A DNA stretch of 64,000 nt from Oscillospiraceae bacterium. GTDB lineage: Bacteria; Bacillota; Clostridia; Oscillospirales; Oscillospiraceae. The DNA is taken from the NCBI GenBank assembly GCA_017452505.1, contig JAFTMI010000027.1, positions 48,203 through 112,202 on the forward strand, in the 5' to 3' direction. Each line of letters begins with the position of its first letter. The first letter of the stretch is position 1. The translations under genes and the position numbers were made by a program. Shown in pieces: positions 15,831 to 23,463 of the stretch. Under the pieces are notes generated by a model that did no database searches, was not told the DNA's origin, and saw only the letters and a list, made by a program, of their open reading frames with translations.

Positions 15831-16685
15831 TTACTTGATCAGGTCCTTGCCCATCTTTTCGATGCGGCAGGCATGCTTTTCGGTAACCTCAGCCTCACGG
15901 CCACGGTACAGGCTGTTACGGCTCATCAGCTCGGCAAAGTCAACCTTGTGACCGTCGAACTCGGGGCCGTCCACGCAGGCAAACTTCACTTCGCCACCCA
16001 CGGTAACACGGCAGCCGCCGCACATACCGGTGCCGTCAACCATAATGGGGTTCAGGGACACGGAGGTGTGAACACCAAAAGGCTCGGTGGTCTTGCAGAC
16101 GAACTTCATCATGGGAATGGGTCCGATGGCCAGCACTTCGTCGAAGTTTTCGCCAGATTCCAGCAGCTGCTGCAGCTTCACGGTAACAAAACCCTGCTCG
16201 CCGTAGGAGCCGTCGTCGGTCATCAGATACATATGATCGGCGCAGGCCTTGAACTCGTCCTCCAGAATGACGATGTCCTTGTTACGGAAGCCAACGATAA
16301 CGGTAACTTCCGCGCCGGCTTCCTTGAAAGCCTTGGCAGAGGGCAGTGCGATGGCGCAGCCAACACCGCCGCCAACCACACAGACCTTCTTCTTGCCCTC
16401 CACGGGGGTGGGCTTGCCCAGAGGGCCAACGAAGTCACGAATGAAGTCGCCTTCGTTCAGCTGACCCAGGGCCTTGGTGGCAAAGCCGACCTTCTGGAAA
16501 ATGATGGTAACCGTGCCCTTTTCCCGGTCATAACCGGCAACGGTCAGAGGAACACGCTCGCCCTGCTCATCAATACGGAAAATGATGAACTGGCCGGCCT
16601 TTGCCTTCTTTGCGATGAAGGGTGCCTCAATATCCATCAGCGTGACGGCTTCATTGAGCTCTTTCTTGCGTACAATTTTAAACAT
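15831..16685 (-). CDS. nfnA: NfnA-like FAD/NAD-binding [2Fe-2S] subunit
   Basis: A 284-residue ferredoxin-reductase-type protein. It starts at the ATG at 16685 behind GGAAGGA. The FAD-binding beta-barrel covers about 1-95, and the NAD-binding domain carries CVVGGGVGCAIALP near 100. A C-terminal [2Fe-2S] motif MCGGCRVTVGG with a following Cys in KFACVDGPEFDG lies at about 220-245, as in dihydroorotate dehydrogenase electron-transfer subunits. With the downstream GltA-like partner it fits NfnA of the NADH-dependent ferredoxin:NADP+ oxidoreductase, which would balance NADH, NADPH and reduced ferredoxin in fermentation. Confidence 0.8.
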   Translation of the reverse strand: MFKIVRKKELNEAVTLMDIEAPFIAKKAKAGQFIIFRIDEQGERVPLTVAGYDREKGTVTIIFQKVGFATKALGQLNEGDFIRDFVGPLGKPTPVEGKKKVCVVGGGVGCAIALPSAKAFKEAGAEVTVIVGFRNKDIVILEDEFKACADHMYLMTDDGSYGEQGFVTVKLQQLLESGENFDEVLAIGPIPMMKFVCKTTEPFGVHTSVSLNPIMVDGTGMCGGCRVTVGGEVKFACVDGPEFDGHKVDFAELMSRNSLYRGREAEVTEKHACRIEKMGKDLIK

Positions 16686-16732
16686 TTTTATTTTCCTTCC
16701 TTCTTTTGCGGAAATAATTAACTTAGAACAAG

Positions 16733-16904
16733 TCTTCCCCTTGAGGGTGTTGCAGAGCGCAGCGAATCCTGCAATACCAATGCTTGCCGGGGGCAAGCAT
16801 ACAATAATTTATAAGCTGTCACCGAAGGTGACTGATGAGGTGTAAAATCACACCACCTCATCAGTCGGCCTAAAAGGCCGCCACCTTCTCCTCAAGGAGA
16901 AGGC
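16733..16904. repeat. Repeat family 2 copy (CTTCTCC/GGAGAAG-ended), extended
   Basis: The left part begins CTTCCCCTTGAGGG and the right end is CTTCTCCTCAAGGAGAAGGC. The interior contains GACTGATGAGGTG and CACCTCATCAGTC arms plus extra palindromes (GCTTGCCGGGGGCAAGC, GTCACCGAAGGTGAC, GGCCTAAAAGGCC). Related copies lie at 25059, 26413, 41344, 55584 and 62479. Its right edge abuts the stop codon of the lipoprotein gene. Confidence 0.75.
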
Positions 16905-17407
16905 TATTTCGGCTGTATGCCTTCCAAAATAATGTCGATCTCCGGCTGATTCTCAGCCAAAGTATCCTTGGGGCAGTAGAACTGGAGGATCCAGAAATTT
17001 TCCTGCGCCTCATAGGTAGCCACTGTGTAACTGTAAACCGTATCGTCCACGTCCGCCTCGTAGGTGAATACATACCCTGCGCCGGAGGCTTTCGGGGTTG
17101 CGGTTTTCTTGTTGGCGCTGATGACCTGGTCGGTGTATGCCTGCAAGGTCATACCCTGCAGCCCAGATTTTGCCTCTGCCAGGCCCTTGAACACCAGGGA
17201 ATGCCGGCCATAGAGGAAATCAGCGCCGTCGGTGTTTTCCACCCCCAATTCTTCCGCCGATAAGAAATCCGCCGGCAGGATCAGTGTCAGATCCTTATGG
17301 GTCTCGGCTCTTCCCACCGGGTCGGAACAACCGGTCAAAAGCAGCCCCACCAACAGGCAGGCAGCCAAAACCAGGCACAGATATCCTGCGCAGCCGCTCT
17401 TCTGCAC
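16904..17407 (-). CDS. Putative lipoprotein of unknown function
   Basis: A 167-residue exported lipoprotein. The N-terminal hydrophobic segment ends in the lipobox LLTGC, with lipid-modified Cys at about residue 27. The mature part is a mixed alpha/beta domain with no family signature that I recognise; several small Gram-positive lipoproteins of similar size are equally uncharacterised. The gene begins three bases after the mscL stop, so it is probably co-transcribed with mscL. Its TAG stop sits at the junction with a family-2 repeat. Confidence 0.75.
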   Translation of the reverse strand: MQKSGCAGYLCLVLAACLLVGLLLTGCSDPVGRAETHKDLTLILPADFLSAEELGVENTDGADFLYGRHSLVFKGLAEAKSGLQGMTLQAYTDQVISANKKTATPKASGAGYVFTYEADVDDTVYSYTVATYEAQENFWILQFYCPKDTLAENQPEIDIILEGIQPK

Positions 17408-17410
17408 TGC

Positions 17411-17878
17411 TTATTTCTCCTTCAGCAGGTCGCGGATCTCGGTGAGCAGAACCTCCTCAGCAGAGGGCGCAGGAGGTGCAGGCTCTTCAGCGGGAGCTTC
17501 CTCTTCCTTCTTCTTGCCAACCTCGGACAGCTTGTTCAAACCCTTGACCAGCATAAATACAACAAAAGCCAAAATGAAGAAGTTGATCACAGCGGAAATG
17601 AAGTTGCCCCAGTTCAGCGTGTTCAAAATGGGGTTGCCGGCCTCATCCAGAGGGGTTTCGCCCCACAGACGGGGCAGAGCGATCTTCAGCTCGGAGAAAT
17701 CGATACCACCCAAGAAGATGGACACGATGGGCATAATGATGTCATCAGTCAGGCTCTTGGTGATGGTGGAGAACGCAGCGCCGATGATAGTACCAACAGC
17801 CAGCGCCATTGCATTGCCCTTGATGGCAAATGCCTTAAACTCTTCCCAGAAGTTTGCCAATTTTTTGTTCTTTTTCAT
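17411..17878 (-). CDS. mscL: Large-conductance mechanosensitive channel MscL
   Basis: A 155-residue membrane channel that opens under membrane tension to release solutes. The family opening FWEEFKAFAIKGNAMALAVGTIIGAAF forms the N-terminal amphipathic helix and TM1. The second helix is FISAVINFFILAFVVFMLVKG (about 92-112). The cytoplasmic tail carries an acidic Pro/Glu/Ala linker and ends in a bundle helix, EEVLLTEIRDLLKEK. It lies upstream of a lipoprotein gene and downstream of a family-1 repeat that separates it from serS. Confidence 0.95.
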   Translation of the reverse strand: MKKNKKLANFWEEFKAFAIKGNAMALAVGTIIGAAFSTITKSLTDDIIMPIVSIFLGGIDFSELKIALPRLWGETPLDEAGNPILNTLNWGNFISAVINFFILAFVVFMLVKGLNKLSEVGKKKEEEAPAEEPAPPAPSAEEVLLTEIRDLLKEK

Positions 17879-17923
17879 GTTTCTCTTCCTTTCTTGGTTT
17901 ACATAATTTCAATCTCTATTTGC

Positions 17924-18003
17924 TCGTAGGGGAGGCATACTATGCCTCCCGAAACTGTCGAAAGGCAATCTCCTGGCGGGAGGGATACTATCCCTCCCCT
18001 ACA
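17924..18003. repeat. Palindromic repeat family 1, full copy
   Basis: Ends CGTAGGGGAGGCATA and TATCCCTCCCCTACA, each with its own small palindrome (GAGGCATACTATGCCTC, GAGGGATACTATCCCTC), about 80 bases long. It lies between serS and mscL. Confidence 0.85.
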
Positions 18004-18019
18004 GAGGTTTACATAACTC

Positions 18020-19351
18020 TTACTTCTTCTCGATGACTTCCAAGCCGCCCAGGTACTTACGCAACACCTCGGGAACTACGATGGAACCGTCAGCGCGCTG
18101 ATTCTGCTCCACCAGTGCGGGGAAGATACGGGAGGTTGCCAGGCCGGAGCCGTTGAGGGTGTGCACGAACTCGGGCTTGCCGGTGGACTCACGGCGGAAG
18201 CGGATGTTACCCCGGCGAGCCTGGTAATCCCGGGCATTGGACACGGAAGAAACTTCCTTGTAGCCGTCCATGGAGGGAATCAGGATCTCGATATCGTAGG
18301 TTCTTGCCATGGATGCGGAACAGTCGCCGGCAGCCAGCTTCACAGTACGGAAGTGGAAGCCCAGACCCTCCACCAGTTTTTCAGCCTTGGTGACCAGCTC
18401 ATCGAAGGCTGCGTCGGAATCCTCGGGCTTGCAGAACTGGAACATCTCCACCTTGTTGAACTGGTGGCCACGAACCATACCACGCTCATCAGCACGATGG
18501 CTGCCTGCCTCACGGCGGAAGCAGGGGGTGTAGGCAAACAGCTTCTTGGGCAGGTCGCTCTCGGACAGGATCTCATCCCGGTAAAGCGATGCCAGTGCAG
18601 CCTCAGCGGTGGGCAGCATATAATGAATGCGGTCATCGGTGGGGTTGGCGATCTTGTAGACCTCGTCAGCAAACTTGGGGAACTGACCGGCAGTTTCGCC
18701 GCACATATACTCCAACATATGAGGAGGCAGGATAAAATCATAGCCATCGGCGGTGTGGGTGTCGATGAAGTAGTTCAGCAGCGCCCATTCCAGACGCGCG
18801 CCCATACCGGTGTACATCCAGTTGCCGGCACCGGCCAGCTTAACACCACGCTCATAGTCAATGAGACCCAGATCGGTGCAAAGATCCACATGGTGCTTGG
18901 GTTCAAAGTCAAAGCTGGGCTTTTCACCAATGTAGCGCAGGGGCTCGTTGGCCTCCTTGCCGCCGGGAACCAAGTCGGGGTCGGGCAGGTTGGGCAGGCT
19001 GAGCATAGCAACCTTGAATTCATCGGACAGAGTCTTCAGACTTGCCGCATCCTCTTCGATAGCCTTATCCAGCTCCACGGACTTTGCGGAATTGGCGGCG
19101 ATCTGTGCTTCCAGGGCAGAGGTGTCCTCGCCCTTCTTCTCAGCGCCCTTCTTTTGGCCGAACAGCTTGCCGTTTTCCTTGGCCAGCTTGTTTTTCTCGG
19201 CGGTTTTGGTTTCGGTGGTGGTCTTCAGCGCCCGGATCTTCTCATCCAGCACCAAAATTTGGTCCACCACAGCATCGCAGTCCACTTCCTTAGCCTTGAG
19301 ACCGGCCTTGACTGCATCGGGATTTTCCTTGATTCTTCTGATATCCAACAT
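18020..19351 (-). CDS. serS: Seryl-tRNA synthetase
   Basis: A 443-residue class II aminoacyl-tRNA synthetase. I chose the ATG at 19351 (MLDIRRIKENPDAVKAGLKA), preceded by AGGAGAG, because family members start this way. Residues about 25-105 form the tRNA-binding antiparallel coiled coil, rich in Lys/Glu/Ala. The catalytic domain shows motif 2 (FAYTPCFRREAGSHRADERGMVRGHQF, split around residue 290) and motif 3 (NGSGLATSRIFPALVEQNQ). It lies 19 bases after the PspC gene, so it is apparently the last gene of the parA-parB-pspC-serS unit; no T-box leader precedes it. Confidence 0.97.
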   Translation of the reverse strand: MLDIRRIKENPDAVKAGLKAKEVDCDAVVDQILVLDEKIRALKTTTETKTAEKNKLAKENGKLFGQKKGAEKKGEDTSALEAQIAANSAKSVELDKAIEEDAASLKTLSDEFKVAMLSLPNLPDPDLVPGGKEANEPLRYIGEKPSFDFEPKHHVDLCTDLGLIDYERGVKLAGAGNWMYTGMGARLEWALLNYFIDTHTADGYDFILPPHMLEYMCGETAGQFPKFADEVYKIANPTDDRIHYMLPTAEAALASLYRDEILSESDLPKKLFAYTPCFRREAGSHRADERGMVRGHQFNKVEMFQFCKPEDSDAAFDELVTKAEKLVEGLGFHFRTVKLAAGDCSASMARTYDIEILIPSMDGYKEVSSVSNARDYQARRGNIRFRRESTGKPEFVHTLNGSGLATSRIFPALVEQNQRADGSIVVPEVLRKYLGGLEVIEKK

Positions 19352-19370
19352 TTTCGTATCTCTCCTTCGT

Positions 19371-19574
19371 TTATACGTCAATTATATCCGTGGGTTCATC
19401 GGGCATTACAAGGGCGCAAACAATATACGCCAAAACGCCGCTGCCACCAAGGAGGCAAAAGGCCACAAGCCCCAACCGCACCAAGGTGACATCAATGGAA
19501 AAATATTTGGCAAAGCCTGTGCAAACGCCGCACAGCTGCTTACCTTTTTCGACCTTATGCAACTTCTTTTCCAT
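19371..19574 (-). CDS. PspC-domain small membrane protein
   Basis: A 67-residue protein consisting of a single PspC domain. It shows KGKQLCGVCTGFAKYFSIDVTLVRL followed by one strongly hydrophobic segment, VAFCLLGGSGVLAYIVCALVMP. PspC proteins are membrane sensors or partners in envelope-stress responses in proteobacteria; single-domain versions in Firmicutes are poorly characterised. It lies between parB (10 bases) and serS (19 bases), suggesting co-transcription rather than functional kinship. Confidence 0.88.
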   Translation of the reverse strand: MEKKLHKVEKGKQLCGVCTGFAKYFSIDVTLVRLGLVAFCLLGGSGVLAYIVCALVMPDEPTDIIDV

Positions 19575-19584
19575 TTTTCTTACC

Positions 19585-20439
19585 TCACTTTTTTATATTC
19601 ATTAAGGTATCGATCAGCGTTTGCAGGTCGTCCTGGTCATAAAATTCCAGCTCAAAGCGGCCTTTGCGCTTGCCGTTTACGATCTTCACGCCGCGGCCCA
19701 GGACTTTTGACAGCTTTTTCTCGCATTCTGCCACATAATCCACTTCTAAGGTCACGGGCTTGGGCTTCGCGGGGGCTTTCTGCACATTGCTGCACAAAAG
19801 CTCCGTCTGCCGCACGGAAAGTCCCAAGGCGGCGACCTTTTGCGCCACTTCCTTTTGCTGTTTTTCTGACTTCAAGGCGGCAATTGCCCGGGCATGACCG
19901 GCAGAGATCCGACCGTCACGGACCATTTCCAGCACATCGTCGCACAGATTCAAAAGTCGCAGCATATTTGCCACCACAGGGCGGGATTTGCCCACTCTTG
20001 CGGCGGTTTCCTCCTGGGTAAGGCCGTATTCGTTCATAAGGGTCTGATAACCCAGGGCCTCTTCCACGGGATTTAAGTCCTGCCGCTGTAAATTCTCGAT
20101 CAGCGCCAGTTCCATCACCTTTTTGTCGTCCGCCTGGATGATCACCGCAGGGATCTCCCTTAGTTCTGCCATCCGGGCAGCCCGCCACCGCCGTTCGCCG
20201 GCGATGATTTGATAATAGCCGTTGCCCATTTCCCGGACGGTCAGCGGCTGCATCACGCCGTGGATCGCTATGGAATCCGCCAGGGATTGCAGCTCTTCGG
20301 GATCAAAATCCCGCCGGGGCTGATGGGGGTTCGGCTCAACTTTATGCAAGGGCAGCAATTGATAGGGGCTCTTCTGGACGGATTCTTCTGCAAAATCGCC
20401 CATCAAAGCGCCTAAGCCCTTTCCCAAGCCTTTCGCCAT
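19585..20439 (-). CDS. parB: ParB/Spo0J chromosome-partitioning protein
   Basis: A 284-residue ParB that loads on parS sites and spreads along DNA. I chose the ATG at 20439 because it opens with the canonical AKGLGKGLGALMGDF. The CTP-binding ParB/sulfiredoxin domain shows NPHQPRRDF, VREMGNGYYQIIAGERRWRA and AELREIPAVII. The helix-turn-helix lies around TQEETAARVGKSRPVVANMLRLLNL, and a C-terminal dimerisation domain follows. A variant family-1 repeat separates it from parA. Confidence 0.95.
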   Translation of the reverse strand: MAKGLGKGLGALMGDFAEESVQKSPYQLLPLHKVEPNPHQPRRDFDPEELQSLADSIAIHGVMQPLTVREMGNGYYQIIAGERRWRAARMAELREIPAVIIQADDKKVMELALIENLQRQDLNPVEEALGYQTLMNEYGLTQEETAARVGKSRPVVANMLRLLNLCDDVLEMVRDGRISAGHARAIAALKSEKQQKEVAQKVAALGLSVRQTELLCSNVQKAPAKPKPVTLEVDYVAECEKKLSKVLGRGVKIVNGKRKGRFELEFYDQDDLQTLIDTLMNIKK

Positions 20440-20473
20440 ATTTTCACTTCCTTGTTGAAATTCTATGGAGGTA

Positions 20474-20543
20474 TTGTAGGGCGGGGGTTTACTCCCGCCG
20501 AAACATTTTCCTTTATGCGGCGGGACCAAGGCCCCGCCCTACA
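20474..20543. repeat. Repeat family 1, divergent copy between parA and parB
   Basis: Ends TTGTAGGGCGGG and CCCCGCCCTACA, with an inner GCGGG / CCCGC pair. It has the same end design as the other family-1 copies but the sequence between is different. It splits the parA-parB pair by about 100 bases. Confidence 0.7.
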
Positions 20544-21299
20544 TTATAATTTCTTGTTCATTTCCTCGGCCATGGCCTTATAGGCCTCTGCGCCCCGGCT
20601 GTACTTATCGTACACCGTCACCGGCAAGCCATGGCTGGGCGCCTCCGCAAGCCGGACATTCCGGGGGATCACCGTTGCGAAGACCTTTCCGGGGAAATGG
20701 CGGCGCACTTCCTGTGCCACCTGGTTGGAGAAATTGGTTCTGCCATCGAACATAGTCAGCGCCACACCAAAAATCTCCAAATTGGGGTTAATGCGCTTTT
20801 TCACCAAGCGCAGGGTATTCATTAGGTCAGTCAAGCCCTCCAATGCGTAATATTCGCATTGCACGGGCACCAAAATACCTTCCGCCGCTGCCAAGGCATT
20901 TAAGGTCAGCATTTCCAAAGACGGCGGGCAATCGATCAAAATCAAATCGTATTGATCCTTTACCGCATTCAAAGCCTCTTTCAGCTTTTGGGTGGGATTT
21001 TCCATGGAGATCAGCTCCACCGCCGCACCTGCCAGGTCTGCAGCCGAAGGCAGCACATCGCCATAGGGCGTGTGGATGATCGCCTCCTGCACGGGAGTTT
21101 CGTTCACCACCACATCATAGACGCTGGCCCGAAGCTTTCGTTTGTCCACGCCCAAGCCGGAGGTGCCATTGGCCTGGGGGTCAAAATCGCAGAGCAGGAC
21201 TTTTTTGCCCAGCGCCTGCAGCGCAGCGGTCAGATTCACGCAGGTGGTGGTTTTGCCCACGCCGCCCTTTTGGTTGACCACCGCAATTATCTTAGCCAT
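20544..21299 (-). CDS. parA: ParA/Soj chromosome-partitioning ATPase
   Basis: A 251-residue deviant-Walker ATPase. The Walker A motif KGGVGKTTTCVNL is near residue 11, followed by DFDPQANGTSGLG (about 40) and the Walker B-like LILIDCPPSLEMLTL near 120. It works with ParB in segregation and, by family knowledge, in controlling DnaA at initiation. A perfect parS site lies 22 bases upstream of its start codon. It is probably transcribed with the preceding zinc-ribbon gene and the following parB. Confidence 0.96.
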   Translation of the reverse strand: MAKIIAVVNQKGGVGKTTTCVNLTAALQALGKKVLLCDFDPQANGTSGLGVDKRKLRASVYDVVVNETPVQEAIIHTPYGDVLPSAADLAGAAVELISMENPTQKLKEALNAVKDQYDLILIDCPPSLEMLTLNALAAAEGILVPVQCEYYALEGLTDLMNTLRLVKKRINPNLEIFGVALTMFDGRTNFSNQVAQEVRRHFPGKVFATVIPRNVRLAEAPSHGLPVTVYDKYSRGAEAYKAMAEEMNKKL

Positions 21300-21320
21300 T
21301 GTTATGCCTCCTTCGTCAAA

Positions 21321-21336
21321 TGTTTCACGTGAAACA
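21321..21336. other. parS centromere site
   Basis: TGTTTCACGTGAAACA, a perfect 16-bp palindrome identical to the consensus parS bound by Spo0J/ParB in Bacillus and many other bacteria. It lies between the zinc-ribbon gene stop (21338) and parA. By family knowledge most parS sites lie near the chromosomal origin. Confidence 0.95.
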
Positions 21337-21337
21337 A

Positions 21338-21667
21338 TCAGGTGGTGGGCTCGGTATAGGTGTAGTTTTGGCCGGGTAGCTTAATCTCGGGAATCACTGT
21401 ATCCCTGCCCAAAGATGCCGCCAGTGCCAGCAGCAACAAAATAATCACCGCCCACATCCAGCGGATCTGCTTTCGCAGATTAGCCGCCTGGCGTTGCTTG
21501 CGAGATCGGCTTTTACGGGTTTGCTTTTTGGAGGATTCCTCCGCTTTGCGGTTCGGCAGCTGGATATGCGCATCCGGCTTGACAGGGTACGCATCCATCC
21601 CTTCCAAGCAGTGGGCGCAGAAAGCCTGTCCGTCTTCCGTGTCTTTTCCGCACTTCATGCAAGACAT
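21338..21667 (-). CDS. Zinc-ribbon single-pass membrane protein
   Basis: A 109-residue protein with an N-terminal zinc ribbon (MSCMKCGKDTEDGQAFCAHC, two CxxC pairs), a basic linker (about 40-68, with KKQTRKSRSRKQRQ) and one membrane helix (MWAVIILLLLALAASLG, about 71-87) followed by a short tail. Zinc-ribbon membrane proteins of this build are common in Clostridia and of unknown function. It precedes parA, with only the parS site between, and may share its transcript. Confidence 0.8.
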   Translation of the reverse strand: MSCMKCGKDTEDGQAFCAHCLEGMDAYPVKPDAHIQLPNRKAEESSKKQTRKSRSRKQRQAANLRKQIRWMWAVIILLLLALAASLGRDTVIPEIKLPGQNYTYTEPTT

Positions 21668-21723
21668 ATCTCCGCCTCCTGCTTCCTAAGGGATAGCAAC
21701 ACCACCCCAATTTATTACTCTAT

Positions 21724-21752
21724 ATTGTACAACACTTTTCTCCGTTCGTAAA
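21724..21752 (-). promoter_or_regulatory. Possible promoter of the zinc-ribbon-parAB-pspC-serS unit
   Basis: Minus strand TTTACG (21747-21752) and TACAAT (21724-21729), 17 bases apart, about 57 bases before the zinc-ribbon ATG. The -10 is good and the -35 weak. Confidence 0.5.
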
Positions 21753-21829
21753 GAGGAAAGGACAAAATATTTTTAATAAAAAATCAGCAAAATTTGCACG
21801 GAATTTACAATTTAGTCATATAATCCCTA

Positions 21830-21858
21830 TTGACAATCAGCTGACCATATGATATTAT
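21830..21858 (+). promoter_or_regulatory. Promoter of the DUF1836-hflKC unit
   Basis: TTGACA (21830-21835), a 17-base spacer and TATTAT (21853-21858). It lies 36 bases before the DUF1836 start, with a near-consensus -10. Confidence 0.85.
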
Positions 21859-21894
21859 CACAGTACCGCAACATACAGAAAGTTGGTGATCACA

Positions 21895-22452
21895 ATGAAC
21901 TGGACAATACCCGGCACGGTGCTGACCGTCCCCCAGGAAGACATTGCCCACATCCCCGAGCAATTTAAGGCGATGTTTCTGCCCGGCGGGATGGTACTGA
22001 GCCAGATTTCCGCCATTACCGGTCTGGAGAGCTATACCATTCAGAACTGGGTAAAGCGAGGCTTTCTCACCCCACCGGAAAACAAGCGGTATACCCTGCG
22101 GCAGCTTTGCCGCATCATCCACATCAATATGCTGAAATCCGTAATGCCCTTAGAGCGGATCTGCAGCCTGCTCAGCTTCGTGAACGGCCAGCTTGACAGC
22201 GAAGCCGACGATATGATCGACGACAGTGATCTGTACTTCATATTCGTAGGTTTGGCAGCCAAGGCAAAGGCGCTTTACCGGGCTGAGGACAGAGAAGCCC
22301 TTCTGGACAGCGCTTTGGCTGACTACCAAGAGCCTGTTCCCGGCGCAAAGCTGCGGGTCAAGGAAACCCTGCGCATTATGCTCACGGCCTGGCTTGCCGC
22401 CCGGATGATCCAGGAGTCAGAACGGATGCTGCAGCAGCTGCAAAACCCATAA
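21895..22452 (+). CDS. DUF1836-family protein
   Basis: A 185-residue protein of the DUF1836 family found in Firmicutes. The ATG at 21895 follows GGTGAT; in-frame TTG and GTG codons just upstream are less likely. Residues about 40-80 form a MerR-like helix-turn-helix: ISAITGLESYTIQNWVKRGFLTPPENKRYTLRQLCRI. The C-terminal half is helical with no recognised motif. Members are thought to be DNA-binding but have no established target. It sits 21 bases before hflK in the same direction. Confidence 0.8.
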   Translation: MNWTIPGTVLTVPQEDIAHIPEQFKAMFLPGGMVLSQISAITGLESYTIQNWVKRGFLTPPENKRYTLRQLCRIIHINMLKSVMPLERICSLLSFVNGQLDSEADDMIDDSDLYFIFVGLAAKAKALYRAEDREALLDSALADYQEPVPGAKLRVKETLRIMLTAWLAARMIQESERMLQQLQNP

Positions 22453-22473
22453 TCAAGAAAGGAAGATGTAAAA

Positions 22474-23463
22474 ATGGAAGAAAACAACACCTATCGTTGG
22501 AGCCCCTCTGATAACATCAAAAAGAAGTTTGATTTCAAAAATTTCCCCAAGCTGGCGCTCATCGCCCTCATCGTGGTGGCGCTGATCATCACCGTTTCCA
22601 CCTGCTTCTACACGGTGGATGAAAAGCAGGTCGCCGTTGTGACCACCTTTGGCCGGGTCACCGATACCACCGGTGCCGGTGTCCACTTCAAGCTGCCCTT
22701 CGGCATTCAGCGGGAGCGCAAGGTGGATGCCAATGTGTATCAGAAGATCGAGCTGGGCTATGAGACCACCCCCAACGGCGTGGAAACCGTCCTGGACGAG
22801 TGCAGTATGATCACCGGCGACTACAATATTGTAAATGTAGATTTCTTTATTGAGTATAAGATCTCCGACCCGGTGGCTTATCTGTATGCCTCCACCCAGC
22901 CGGAAGTGATCCTCAAAAATCTCATTCAGAGCCAGGTGCGCAATGTGGTCGGCTCCACCACCGTGGACGCTGTCCTTACCGACGGCAAGGAAAGCATTCA
23001 GATGCAGGTAAAGGAACTGGTCACCGAGATCTTAGCCGAGTACAACATCGGTCTGACCTTAGTGGATGTGAAGATCCAGGACGCAGAGCCTCCCACGAAG
23101 GATGTTATCGAAGCCTTCAAGGCGGTGGAAACCGCCAAACAGCAGGCTGAAACCGTCCTCAACGACGCAAAGGCCTATCAGAATGCCGAGCTGCCCAAGG
23201 CCCAGGCCGAGGCCGATAAGCTGCTGCAGAACGCAGAGTATCTGAAGCAAAAGCGTATCAACGAAGCTTTGGAGCAGGTGGCTATGTTCGAGGCTATGTA
23301 CAAAGAATATGCCCAGAACCCCAACATCACCAAATCCCGTATGTACTATGAGGCTATTTCCCAGATCCTGCCCGGCGTGAAGCTGTATATCAACACCGGT
23401 GACGGAAATTCTGTGGATATGCTTTTGCCCCTGGAATCCATCGTAGGAGGTAACGCAAAATGA
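22474..23463 (+). CDS. hflK: HflK-like SPFH-domain membrane protein
   Basis: A 329-residue stomatin/prohibitin (SPFH) protein with one N-terminal membrane helix (LIALIVVALIITVSTCFYTVD, about 30-50) preceded by a basic cytosolic segment. The SPFH domain follows (VVTTFGRVTDTTGAGVHFKLPF), then a long Ala/Glu/Gln-rich coiled coil (about 215-270). In other bacteria HflK pairs with HflC to form a cage around FtsH. Its stop overlaps the hflC start (ATGA). ftsH is not in the window. Confidence 0.9.
   Translation: MEENNTYRWSPSDNIKKKFDFKNFPKLALIALIVVALIITVSTCFYTVDEKQVAVVTTFGRVTDTTGAGVHFKLPFGIQRERKVDANVYQKIELGYETTPNGVETVLDECSMITGDYNIVNVDFFIEYKISDPVAYLYASTQPEVILKNLIQSQVRNVVGSTTVDAVLTDGKESIQMQVKELVTEILAEYNIGLTLVDVKIQDAEPPTKDVIEAFKAVETAKQQAETVLNDAKAYQNAELPKAQAEADKLLQNAEYLKQKRINEALEQVAMFEAMYKEYAQNPNITKSRMYYEAISQILPGVKLYINTGDGNSVDMLLPLESIVGGNAK

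Noticed and set aside
19352-19370. T-box or other tRNA-sensing leader before serS
   Set aside because: Only 19 bases separate serS from the preceding gene, and no such structure precedes the whole unit.
18161-19489. A 442-codon open frame antisense to serS
   Set aside because: It is the mirror of a conserved synthetase gene with no recognisable domain and no start signal.
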